DNA of 49,171 nt from the NCBI GenBank assembly GCA_017545095.1, contig JAFYCU010000154.1, forward strand, positions 1 through 49,171, in the 5' to 3' direction. Shown here piece by piece: positions 42,191 to 49,171 of this stretch (position 1 is its first letter; every line of letters begins with the position of its first letter). Both the position numbers and the translations under genes were made by a program. Under the pieces are notes generated by a model. That model was not told the DNA's origin and ran no database searches. It saw nothing but the letters and a program-made list of their open reading frames with translations. This stretch comes from Muribaculaceae bacterium. GTDB lineage: Bacteria > Bacteroidota > Bacteroidia > Bacteroidales > Muribaculaceae.

Positions 42191-42748
42191 ATGAGAAAGA
42201 GAATGCATTTTGTGCTGCTGTTGGCGGCGGTGGTGGCGGTGGTGTGCGCCGCAAGGGATTATGTGCCTCAACGGGGCGACTTCACGATCAGCACCGAGGT
42301 GTGCTACCGCTGCGACAACGACAACCCCAGCGATTGTGTTGCCGACAGCATCATCATCCGCCTCACCGATGGTGTGGGGCGAACCACCACGATGACGACG
42401 TGGGCCGAACCGCTCGACACGGTTCACTGGCAGGGCTTTGGCGACGTGCTGGAGGAGGACATCGACTTCGACGGCATCGCCGACCTGCAGGTGTGCAACG
42501 GACCCGTGAACGTGTTTGGCAACCACACCTACACGGCCTATGTGTGGAACCAAAGCACCCACAGCTTTGTGCTGGTGCCGAATTTTGATGAAATCAACAG
42601 CTTCTCGGTGGACCGAGAGAAGCGGCAAATAGGCGGCTTCTGGCGGCTCGACAACGAGGTGGAGCTGTCCACCTATGAGTGGCACGACGGTAAGCTGGTG
42701 CTGGTGTCGCATGAAAGCCTCGACTACGACACCTGGCTTGAGGAGTGA
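42191..42748 (+). CDS. Secreted hypothetical protein
   Basis: The protein has 185 residues from the ATG at 42191. Signal: MHFVLLLAAVVAVVCAARD. Residues ~85-105 (EDIDFDGIADLQVCNGP) resemble the D-rich loop of small calcium-binding FG-GAP-like or XAC2610-type domains. The rest is beta-rich with aromatic residues (TYTAYVWNQSTHSFV). Likely an exported, monomeric beta protein. Function is unknown; I see no operon partner except the LysO genes 68 bp downstream. Confidence 0.8.
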   Translation: MRKRMHFVLLLAAVVAVVCAARDYVPQRGDFTISTEVCYRCDNDNPSDCVADSIIIRLTDGVGRTTTMTTWAEPLDTVHWQGFGDVLEEDIDFDGIADLQVCNGPVNVFGNHTYTAYVWNQSTHSFVLVPNFDEINSFSVDREKRQIGGFWRLDNEVELSTYEWHDGKLVLVSHESLDYDTWLEE

Positions 42749-42816
42749 CGCAACCAAGCGAAACAATCACCCATTGTCATTTCTCAATTTTCCATTTTCC
42801 ATTATCAATTATCAGG

Positions 42817-43095
42817 GTGCTGAAGGTTGTAGTTATCATGTTCTGCGGCATGGGCGTGGGGTGGCTGCTGCGTGGCCGGCTGTCGACGGCTGTGCAACGG
42901 CTCATCATGGTGCTGATTTGGCTGCTGCTGTTCTTGCTGGGTGTGGAGGCGGGTAGCAACCCGCGCATCGTGGGCAGCATCACCACGCTGGGTCTGGAGG
43001 CACTGCTGCTGGCCGTGGCGGGCATCGCGGGCAGTGCCGTGTTGGCGTGGGCTTTGTGGCGATGGAGCAAGGGGCGAAAAAACGTGGAGCCATGA
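42817..43095 (+). CDS. LysO-type transporter, N-terminal subunit
   Basis: About 92 residues from the GTG at 42817, which gives the usual family start (LKVVVIMFCGMGVGWLLRG). An earlier ATG at 42745 would begin inside the previous gene's end and read through an ATTTTCC repeat, so it is less likely. Three membrane helices and SNPRIVGSI match the N-terminal half of the lysine exporter LysO; in Bacteroidales the protein is split. The stop overlaps the next start (ATGA). Confidence 0.82.
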   Translation: MLKVVVIMFCGMGVGWLLRGRLSTAVQRLIMVLIWLLLFLLGVEAGSNPRIVGSITTLGLEALLLAVAGIAGSAVLAWALWRWSKGRKNVEP

Positions 43096-43694
43096 AGGGG
43101 AGCTTGACCATAGTGGGGTTCTTTGTGCTGGGCATTGCCTGCGGACTATGGCATCTGCTGCCCGACATCAGCACCTGGGGCAACATGAGCTTCTACACGC
43201 TGTGTGCCTTGATGTTCTGCGTGGGGGTGAGCGTGGGCGGCAACAGCGAGGTGCTGCGCAGCTTCAAGCAACTCGACTGGCGGCTGATGCTGCTGCCGCT
43301 CACCACCATCGTGGGCACGCTGGCGGGGTGCACCATCGTGGCCTGGACGTTGCCGCAACGGTCGCTGGCCGACTGCCTGGCCGTGGGCTCGGGGTTTGGC
43401 TACTACTCGCTGTCGAGCATCTTCATCACGCAGTATCGCGGAGCCGAGCTGGGCACCGTGGCGCTGCTGGCCAATGTGGTGCGCGAGGTGTTCACGCTGC
43501 TGGGAGCGCCGTTGCTGGTACGCTGGTTTGGCCCGCTGGCACCCATCACCTCGGGCGGGGCCACCACCATGGACACCACACTGCCCGTGATCACGCAGTG
43601 CTCGGGCAACGAGTTTGTGATGCTGTCGCTCATGCACGGCTTTGTGGTGGATTTCTCGGTGCCGTTTCTGGTCACGTTCTTCTGCACGCTGTAG
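43092..43694 (+). CDS. lysO: LysO lysine exporter, C-terminal subunit
   Basis: The protein has 200 residues from the ATG at 43092; the frame is open further upstream but that part overlaps the N-terminal subunit. Multi-helix membrane protein with FCVGVSVGG, VGSGFGYYSLSS, GGATTMDTTLPVI, typical of LysO (YbjE). LysO exports lysine and its toxic analogues across the inner membrane. With the N-terminal piece it rebuilds the full carrier. Coupled translation should keep the two at equal amounts. Substrate is inferred from the family. Confidence 0.88.
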   Translation: MKGSLTIVGFFVLGIACGLWHLLPDISTWGNMSFYTLCALMFCVGVSVGGNSEVLRSFKQLDWRLMLLPLTTIVGTLAGCTIVAWTLPQRSLADCLAVGSGFGYYSLSSIFITQYRGAELGTVALLANVVREVFTLLGAPLLVRWFGPLAPITSGGATTMDTTLPVITQCSGNEFVMLSLMHGFVVDFSVPFLVTFFCTL

Positions 43695-43750
43695 GGACGC
43701 TGCCTAGGGACGCTGCGATTAGGCCCGATGCACGATTAGCTGGGTGAAAA

Positions 43751-43782
43751 TTTGCACAGTTCATCGATTTTTTGTTTCTTTG
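43751..43782 (+). promoter_or_regulatory. Promoter of the M48 peptidase gene
   Basis: TTTG (43751-43754), 20 bp, TTTCTTTG (43775-43782), one mismatch in the -7. Confidence 0.65.
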
Positions 43783-43812
43783 CACCCAGTTAGAACTATT
43801 AAACTGAACACT

Positions 43813-45021
43813 ATGAGCAAACTCAACCCTACGCTGAAATTGGAGAAACAATTGGGCGAACAAATCTACAACGCATTGCAGGGTCATGTGGTGGAAGACG
43901 TGCTGCGCAAGACGCGCATCTCGAGCAGCGATGCCTACTGGCGCAGCAACATGGAAGGGCACAGCCTGAAGGTGCAGCCCGAGCTGCTGCCCAATCTGCA
44001 CGCGCTGTGCCAAAAGGTGAAGAAACGCCTGAAGGTGGAACACCCCGTTGATTTCTACATCACCGGCGACTCCGATGTGAACGCGTTCTCGCTGGCCGCC
44101 GAGGAGGATGGCGAGCCGCATATCGTTAACATCAATTCGGGCCTTTTTGACCTGATGACCGACGAAGAGCTGTGCTTCGTGATTGGTCACGAGCTGGGGC
44201 ATCTCATCAACAAGGACACGGCTCTCACGCGACTGATCAACTTCGTGTTTCCGCCCGAAGCCGCCGTGCCCGTGACCTTGCAATACAAAATCAGGCTTCA
44301 CGAGCAACTCGCCGAACTGGTTGCCGACCGCTATGGATATCTGGCCACGAAAGACCTCGGGGTGTGCGTGACCGCGTTCTTCAAGATGGCATCGGGGCTC
44401 GACCTGGCCAAGATGAACGTGAGCATCGATGCCTTGATTGCCGACAACACGCGACGGCTGCAATACTTCCTCAACGACCGGGGCGTGAGCCGTTCGACCC
44501 ACCCAGTGAACCCCATCAGGGTACAGGCCCTCAACCTGTTTGCCACCTGCAAAACGCAGGCCGAGCTGCAGCAAGGCATGGACCAACTCATCTCCATCCT
44601 GCTCAAAGTGGGCGACTCGGAGCTCGACGAGCACATGGCACACTTTATCGCGTCGGCAGGCCTGATTGTGGCCTACAGCGACAAGAATGTGAACCAAGAC
44701 GAGATTAACCAAATCATCGAGACGCTGGCCGCACTGAAGATATTCCCGCGCAAGTTCCTTGAGGAGATTGCTCAGGGCGATGTGGAAAAGACGTTCAACG
44801 ATGCCGTGGAAGGCATCCTCAACATCAACCCCGGCCTGCGCATGGGCATGCTCGACTACATGATCCACATCGTGCTCAGCGACAAAATCATCGCCACCCA
44901 GGAGCTGGACCTGCTCTACCAGTTCGGCGACAGCATAGGACTGAGCGAGCGCGAAGTGGCGGCCGCCATCGCCGAGTCGATCCAAAAGAACTACATGCCC
45001 AGCCTGGAGTCCATCTGCTAA
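43813..45021 (+). CDS. M48 family zinc metallopeptidase with TerB-like end
   Basis: The protein has 402 residues from the ATG at 43813, the first good start downstream of the promoter. The HExxH site is GHELGH (His126, Glu127, His130), with a third ligand in LAELVADRYGY (Glu168). The preceding NINSGLFDLMTDEELCFVI matches M48 proteases. No signal or membrane helix is visible, so it is cytoplasmic, unlike most M48 members. The C-terminal ~130 residues (LIVAYSDKNVNQDEINQII) resemble TerB-like helical domains. Substrate unknown. Confidence 0.88.
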   Translation: MSKLNPTLKLEKQLGEQIYNALQGHVVEDVLRKTRISSSDAYWRSNMEGHSLKVQPELLPNLHALCQKVKKRLKVEHPVDFYITGDSDVNAFSLAAEEDGEPHIVNINSGLFDLMTDEELCFVIGHELGHLINKDTALTRLINFVFPPEAAVPVTLQYKIRLHEQLAELVADRYGYLATKDLGVCVTAFFKMASGLDLAKMNVSIDALIADNTRRLQYFLNDRGVSRSTHPVNPIRVQALNLFATCKTQAELQQGMDQLISILLKVGDSELDEHMAHFIASAGLIVAYSDKNVNQDEINQIIETLAALKIFPRKFLEEIAQGDVEKTFNDAVEGILNINPGLRMGMLDYMIHIVLSDKIIATQELDLLYQFGDSIGLSEREVAAAIAESIQKNYMPSLESIC

Positions 45022-45043
45022 CCACCCATCCGCATCCAATGAA

Positions 45044-45077
45044 ATTGCCAGCTACCGAATCAAAAGTAGCTGGCAAT
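45044..45077. terminator. 12-bp hairpin after the M48 gene
   Basis: ATTGCCAGCTAC (45044-45055) pairs perfectly with 45066-45077 across a 10-nt loop. No T-run follows, so termination is uncertain. Confidence 0.5.
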
Positions 45078-45153
45078 CGATATGCGTAGTTCCCGCTTGG
45101 GTCAAGTGTCGGTGTGATGGTATATCACCACACACAAGAAAACTGCAAATAAA

Positions 45154-45344
45154 TTTGCGTTTTCTCTCAGCTTGCACTATGTTGCGCTGCGCGCGAAATT
45201 AGACTGCGCCTCGGAAAACTGCAAATAAATTTGCGTTTTCTCTCAGCTTGCACTAATTTTGCGGTGAAATCGCGAAATTAGGCTGCACCTCGGCAAAAAA
45301 GCAAGCGAGCTTGTTTGTTTTGCGCTCGGTTTGCACTAATTTTG
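45154..45344. repeat. 76-bp promoter-carrying tandem repeat, array 2
   Basis: One full unit at 45154-45229, then two diverged units; same sequence as the array at 38476. GCACTAATTTTGC is found in both later units (45251 and 45334). The rest of 45022-45467 holds the hairpin above and the mutS leader. Confidence 0.88.
45314..45344 (+). promoter_or_regulatory. Promoter of mutS, inside the repeat
   Basis: TTTG (45314-45317), 19 bp, TAATTTTG (45337-45344). The leader to the ATG at 45468 is about 115 nt. Confidence 0.75.
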
Positions 45345-45467
45345 CAGTCGAAAGAATAGTTGCTTCATGGTGTGGGGCTGGTCTTGCGGCAGCTGGGCTG
45401 TGTCAAGACCGAAGCTGCAACCCGTGGAAGCAGTTTGGCTTGTGCGGCATCAAAAAAACATTGACCA

Positions 45468-48089
45468 ATGGCCCAGAACAGTGCATTAACGCCCATGATG
45501 AAGCAGTTCATGGAGATGAAGGCCAAGCACCCCGACGCGGTGCTGCTTTTTCGCGTGGGCGACTTCTACGAGACCTATCTGCAAGATGCCATCACGGCGT
45601 CGGAAATATTGGGCATCACGCTCACGCGCCGCTCCAACGGCGGAGCGGCGGCCACCGAGATGGCTGGTTTTCCCCATCATGCCCTCGACACCTACCTGCC
45701 CAAGCTGGTGCGTGCCGGCAAGCGTGTGGCCATATGCGACCAGCTCGAAGACCCCAAGCTCACCAAAAAGCTCGTGAAGCGCGGCATCACCGAGCTGGTG
45801 ACCCCCGGTGTGGTGGTGGGTGGCAACATCCTCGACCGCAAGGAGAACAACTTCCTGGCCGCCGTACACTTTGGCAAGGGCATGGTGGGCGTGGCTTTCC
45901 TGGATATCAGCACCGGTGAGTTTCTCACTGCCGAGGGCAGCAGCGAATATGTGGACAAGCTGCTGGGCAACTTCTCGCCCAAGGAGGTGCTCATCGAGCG
46001 CAGCACGCGCCAACGGTTCCAAGAGGCTTTCTCGGCTCACTACCTTACCTTTGAGATGGACGACTGGGTGTTCACCCTCGAGAGTGCCACCAGCCGCCTG
46101 TTGCGCCATTTCGAGACGCAGAACCTGAAGGGGTTCGGTGTGGATGGCATGGACCACGCCATTGTGGCTGCCGGGGCCATCCTGCAATATCTCGACCTCA
46201 CGCAGCACACCCACATCAAGCACATCACCACGCTGGCGCGCATCGAGGCCGAGCGATATGTGCGCCTCGACCGTTTCACTATCCGCAACCTGGAGTTGGT
46301 GGCCCCTATGAGTGAGGGCGGCAAGTCGCTGCTTGGCGTGCTCGACAAGACGCTCTCGCCCATGGGCGGGCGCATGTTGCACCGGTGGCTGTTGTTCCCG
46401 CTCAAGGACGTGCAGGCCATCGAACGCCGCCTAGATGTGGTGGAGCATTTTATGCGCCAGAGCGACAGCCGCGAGTTGCTGCGCGAGCAGCTCGAAATCA
46501 TCGGTGATGTGGAGCGTCTGGTGTCGCGTGTGGCCGTGGGGCGCATCACCCCGCGCGAACTGGTGCAGCTGCGGTGTGCACTGCAGGCCGTGGAGCCCAT
46601 CAAGCAGATGTGTGTCGGCAGCGGCTGCGACGTGCTGCGCGCGCTGGGCGACCAGCTCAATCCCTGCTCGCTTATCCGCGACCGCATTGCTCACGAGGTG
46701 AACCCCGATGCGCCGGCACAGGTGGCCAAGGGAAACGTGATTCTGAGTGGGGTGAACGAACAGCTCGACCATTTGCGCCACATCACCCATTCCAGCAAGG
46801 ACATGCTCATGCAGCTGCAGCAGCGCGAGTCGCAGCGCACCGGCATCCCCAGCCTGAAAATCGCCTACAACAACGTGTTTGGCTACTACATCGAGGTGCG
46901 CAACACCCACCGCGACAAGGTGCCGCCGGAGTGGACCCGCAAGCAGACGCTGGTGAATGCCGAGCGCTATGTGACCGAAGAGCTCAAGCGGCTCGAGGAG
47001 GAAATCCTCGGTGCCGAGGAGCGCATCCTCATCCTCGAGGGACAGCTCTTTAACGAGCTGGTGACCGCTGTGGCCGAGTATATCCCCGCCATCAAGGCCG
47101 ATGCGGTGGTGCTGGCACAGCTCGACTGCCTGAGTGCGTTCACACGCGTGTCGCTCGAAAACAAATACAACCGCCCCGAGGTGGACGAGTCGCTCGACAT
47201 CGACATCACCGATGGCCGACACCCCGTGATCGAGCAACAGCTTCCCGTGGGCGAGGAATATGTGCCCAACAGCATCCAGCTCAGCAACGATGGTGAGCAA
47301 ATCATGATCATCACCGGCCCCAACATGGCCGGCAAGAGTGCCCTGCTGCGCCAAACGGCCCTCATCACCCTCATGGCGCAGGTGGGATGCTTTGTGCCCG
47401 CGCAGCGTGCCCGCATAGGCGTGGTGGACAAGATTTTCACCCGCGTTGGGGCCAGCGACAACATCTCGCTGGGCGAGTCCACCTTCATGGTCGAGATGAC
47501 CGAGGCTTCGAGCATCCTCAACAACCTGAGCGAGCGCAGTCTGGTGCTCTTCGACGAACTGGGGCGCGGCACCAGCACCTACGACGGCATTTCCATCGCC
47601 TGGAGCATTGTGGAGTATATCCACGAGCACACCACGCATGCCAAGACGCTCTTCGCCACCCACTATCACGAACTCAACGAGATGGAGCGGTCGTTCAAGC
47701 GCATCGTGAACTACAACGTGAGCGTGAAGGAGGTGGGCGGCAAGGTGGTGTTTGTGCGCAAGCTCGTCAAGGGCGGCAGTGCCCACAGTTTTGGCATCCA
47801 TGTGGCCAAGCTCGCCGGCATGCCCGCCAGCATCGTCGAGCGCGCCAACCAGGTGCTTGCGCAGCTCGAGGCCAACAGCAACAACGGGGAGAACCTCACG
47901 CGTGACCTCGACAACGTGGCTTCGACGCGCAGCGGCTACCAGCTGTCGATTTTCCAGCTCGACGACCCCGTGCTCACGCAAATCCGCGATGAAATCCTGC
48001 ACATCGACATCAACAACCTCACCCCCCTGGAGGCCCTGAACAAGCTGCACGGCATCAAGGGCATCCTCACTGGCAAACACTCGCAATAA
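45468..48089 (+). CDS. mutS: DNA mismatch repair protein MutS
   Basis: The protein has 873 residues, full length. It recognises mismatches and recruits MutL. The mismatch-probe motif is GDFYETY (Phe33, Glu35) in the N-terminal domain. The connector and clamp follow. The ATPase has Walker [15 protein letters not shown] near residue 620, then [12 protein letters not shown] and Walker [17 protein letters not shown], then [11 protein letters not shown]. The C-terminus ends [11 protein letters not shown]. polA starts 13 bp later. Confidence 0.97.
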   Translation: MAQNSALTPMMKQFMEMKAKHPDAVLLFRVGDFYETYLQDAITASEILGITLTRRSNGGAAATEMAGFPHHALDTYLPKLVRAGKRVAICDQLEDPKLTKKLVKRGITELVTPGVVVGGNILDRKENNFLAAVHFGKGMVGVAFLDISTGEFLTAEGSSEYVDKLLGNFSPKEVLIERSTRQRFQEAFSAHYLTFEMDDWVFTLESATSRLLRHFETQNLKGFGVDGMDHAIVAAGAILQYLDLTQHTHIKHITTLARIEAERYVRLDRFTIRNLELVAPMSEGGKSLLGVLDKTLSPMGGRMLHRWLLFPLKDVQAIERRLDVVEHFMRQSDSRELLREQLEIIGDVERLVSRVAVGRITPRELVQLRCALQAVEPIKQMCVGSGCDVLRALGDQLNPCSLIRDRIAHEVNPDAPAQVAKGNVILSGVNEQLDHLRHITHSSKDMLMQLQQRESQRTGIPSLKIAYNNVFGYYIEVRNTHRDKVPPEWTRKQTLVNAERYVTEELKRLEEEILGAEERILILEGQLFNELVTAVAEYIPAIKADAVVLAQLDCLSAFTRVSLENKYNRPEVDESLDIDITDGRHPVIEQQLPVGEEYVPNSIQLSNDGEQIMIITGPNMAGKSALLRQTALITLMAQVGCFVPAQRARIGVVDKIFTRVGASDNISLGESTFMVEMTEASSILNNLSERSLVLFDELGRGTSTYDGISIAWSIVEYIHEHTTHAKTLFATHYHELNEMERSFKRIVNYNVSVKEVGGKVVFVRKLVKGGSAHSFGIHVAKLAGMPASIVERANQVLAQLEANSNNGENLTRDLDNVASTRSGYQLSIFQLDDPVLTQIRDEILHIDINNLTPLEALNKLHGIKGILTGKHSQ

Positions 48090-48102
48090 CCCCTTTGTAA
48101 CG

Positions 48103-49171
48103 ATGAAAAAGCTTCTTCTCCTTGATGCTTATGCATTGATTTTCAGGTCATTCTATGCCATGATTCGCAGCCCTCGCGTTACCTCGACGGGCATCGACAC
48201 CAGTGCTGTGTTCGGCTTTGTGAACACGCTGCAAGACCTGCTGGGACGCGAACAACCGTCGCACATCGCCGTGTGCTTCGACCCTGGCGGAAAGACGTTC
48301 CGCCACGAGGCCTTCCCCGACTACAAGGCCAACCGCAGTGCCACCCCCGAGGGTATTCTCGTGGCCGTGCCCTATATCAAGCGCATCCTTGAGGCCTACC
48401 GCATCCCCGTGATGCAGGTCGAGGGCTTTGAGGCCGACGACGTGATTGGCACACTGGCGCACCAGGCCGAGCAACAGGGGTTTTTCACCTACATGGTTAC
48501 CGGCGACAAGGACTTTGGACAGCTCGTCACGCCACAGGTGAAGATTTTCAATCCAGGCAAAAACATCATCGAGGGCGTTGACGAGGTGAATGAGAAATAC
48601 GGCCTGAACAATCCCAAGCAGGTAATCGACATCCTGGCCCTGATGGGCGACTCGGCCGATAACATCCCCGGCTGTCCGGGCGTTGGCGAGAAAACCGCCG
48701 TCAAACTCATCCAGCAGTTCGGCTCGGTGGAGAACCTGCTGCAACGCACCGGCGAGCTGAAGGGTGCTCTCAAAACCAAAGTGGAGAGCAATGGCGAGCA
48801 AATCAAGTTCTCGAAATTCCTGGCCACCATCATCACCAATGTGCCCATCACCCTCGACGAGCAGGCGTTGCGCCGCCAGCCCGCCGACTTGGAGGCGTTA
48901 CGCAAGGTGTTTGCCGAGCTGGAGTTCCGCACGCTCACCACACGCATCATCGACCAAGGCGCGGCCAACGTGGGCTTGGAGGTGAAACAAAAGAGAGAAG
49001 GCCCCCTGAATCCCCCCAAAGGAGGACTTGCTGAGCCGCGTTCGCTGTTCGACTCACTTTCCGAATCCAATTCCGAACCAAGCCTCCCCCCTTCAGGGGC
49101 GAATGAGGGGAGCCATGGCCTTGTCGGTGCCACATCCTACACGCTTGTGAGCGACTTCGAGGCCGCTGCCG
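48103..49171 (+). CDS. polA: DNA polymerase I, 5' part (cut by window edge)
   Basis: The first 356 residues are present. The 5'-3' exonuclease domain (residues 1-~290) has LLLLDAYALIFRSFYAM, FDPGGKTFRHEAF, YKANRSATPEGI, EGFEADDVIGTLA, VTGDKDFGQLV and the helix-hairpin-helix GDSADNIPGCPGVGEKTAVK. The linker to the 3'-5' exonuclease domain (residues ~298-338) has an unusual proline/glycine-rich stretch encoded by C/G-run DNA resembling an intergenic repeat (see finding). The gene follows mutS by 13 bp and may be co-transcribed. Confidence 0.97.
   Translation, partial: MKKLLLLDAYALIFRSFYAMIRSPRVTSTGIDTSAVFGFVNTLQDLLGREQPSHIAVCFDPGGKTFRHEAFPDYKANRSATPEGILVAVPYIKRILEAYRIPVMQVEGFEADDVIGTLAHQAEQQGFFTYMVTGDKDFGQLVTPQVKIFNPGKNIIEGVDEVNEKYGLNNPKQVIDILALMGDSADNIPGCPGVGEKTAVKLIQQFGSVENLLQRTGELKGALKTKVESNGEQIKFSKFLATIITNVPITLDEQALRRQPADLEALRKVFAELEFRTLTTRIIDQGAANVGLEVKQKREGPLNPPKGGLAEPRSLFDSLSESNSEPSLPPSGANEGSHGLVGATSYTLVSDFEAAA
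48996..49115 (+). repeat. Repeat-like insertion read in frame within polA
   Basis: Runs of C and G (CCCCCTGAATCCCCCCAAAG at 49002 and CTCCCCCCTTCAGGGGCG at 49084) bracket about 60 bp of low-complexity sequence. CCCCTGA and TCAGGGG form an inverted pair. The frame stays open through it, adding about 40 residues to the linker between exonuclease domains. Confidence 0.55.

Noticed and set aside
1..49171. tRNA, rRNA, tmRNA or insertion sequence genes
   Set aside because: No T-arm/anticodon patterns, rRNA segments or transposase frames were recognised on reading; a tRNAscan and ISfinder run would decide.

Overview
The window is a chromosomal segment of a Bacteroidales bacterium, probably Prevotellaceae or Muribaculaceae; the sequence alone does not decide which. 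Supporting signs are Bacteroidota-type promoters (TTTG, about 20 bp, TAnnTTTG), the near absence of strong Shine-Dalgarno sites, secreted proteins with BspA-type leucine-rich repeats, C-terminal sorting-like domains, DUF1573 proteins, a LysO exporter split over two genes, and many short palindromic or tandem intergenic repeats. Coding DNA is fairly GC-rich and spacers are AT-rich. No rRNA, tRNA, CRISPR array or complete insertion sequence was seen.

Layout. 1-5.5 kb (minus strand): two paralogous secreted proteins and a small coupled ORF, a TPR membrane lipoprotein resembling regulators, and a zinc-ribbon/membrane-protein pair. 5.7-9.1 kb (plus): two DUF1573 proteins, the GTPase MeaB and a Nudix hydrolase. 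9.1-11 kb (minus): a SEC-C protein and a glutathione peroxidase. 11.5-14.9 kb (plus): three tandem GH25 lysozyme-like proteins, two with long charged tails. 14.9-28.4 kb (minus): the accessory part, with a GH3 glycosidase, an AAA ATPase surrounded by remnants of other ATPase genes, a coupled two-gene unit of unknown role, an AlbA/Schlafen-type regulator with an internal 21-bp tandem repeat, a TolB-like lipoprotein, two small lipoproteins, and two large secreted proteins, one with a dockerin-like end. An 819-bp spacer with two palindromes follows. 29.2-49.2 kb (all plus): the housekeeping part, with an ABC exporter, aroQ, an O-methyltransferase, a polyprenyl synthase, rnhB, mfd, two rubrerythrin-family proteins around a Na/phosphate symporter, split lysO, an M48 peptidase, mutS and the 5' part of polA.

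How the genes fit together. mfd, mutS, rnhB and polA are all genome-maintenance functions. The two rubrerythrin-type proteins and the glutathione peroxidase fit peroxide defence in an anaerobe. The GH25, GH3 and surface proteins fit envelope and gut-glycan interaction. The least explained parts are the ATPase graveyard (17.2-23.3 kb), the promoter-carrying 76-bp repeats in front of two unrelated genes, a candidate small RNA at 41.4 kb, the coupled pair at 19.8-20.7 kb, and a repeat-like segment read in frame within polA.
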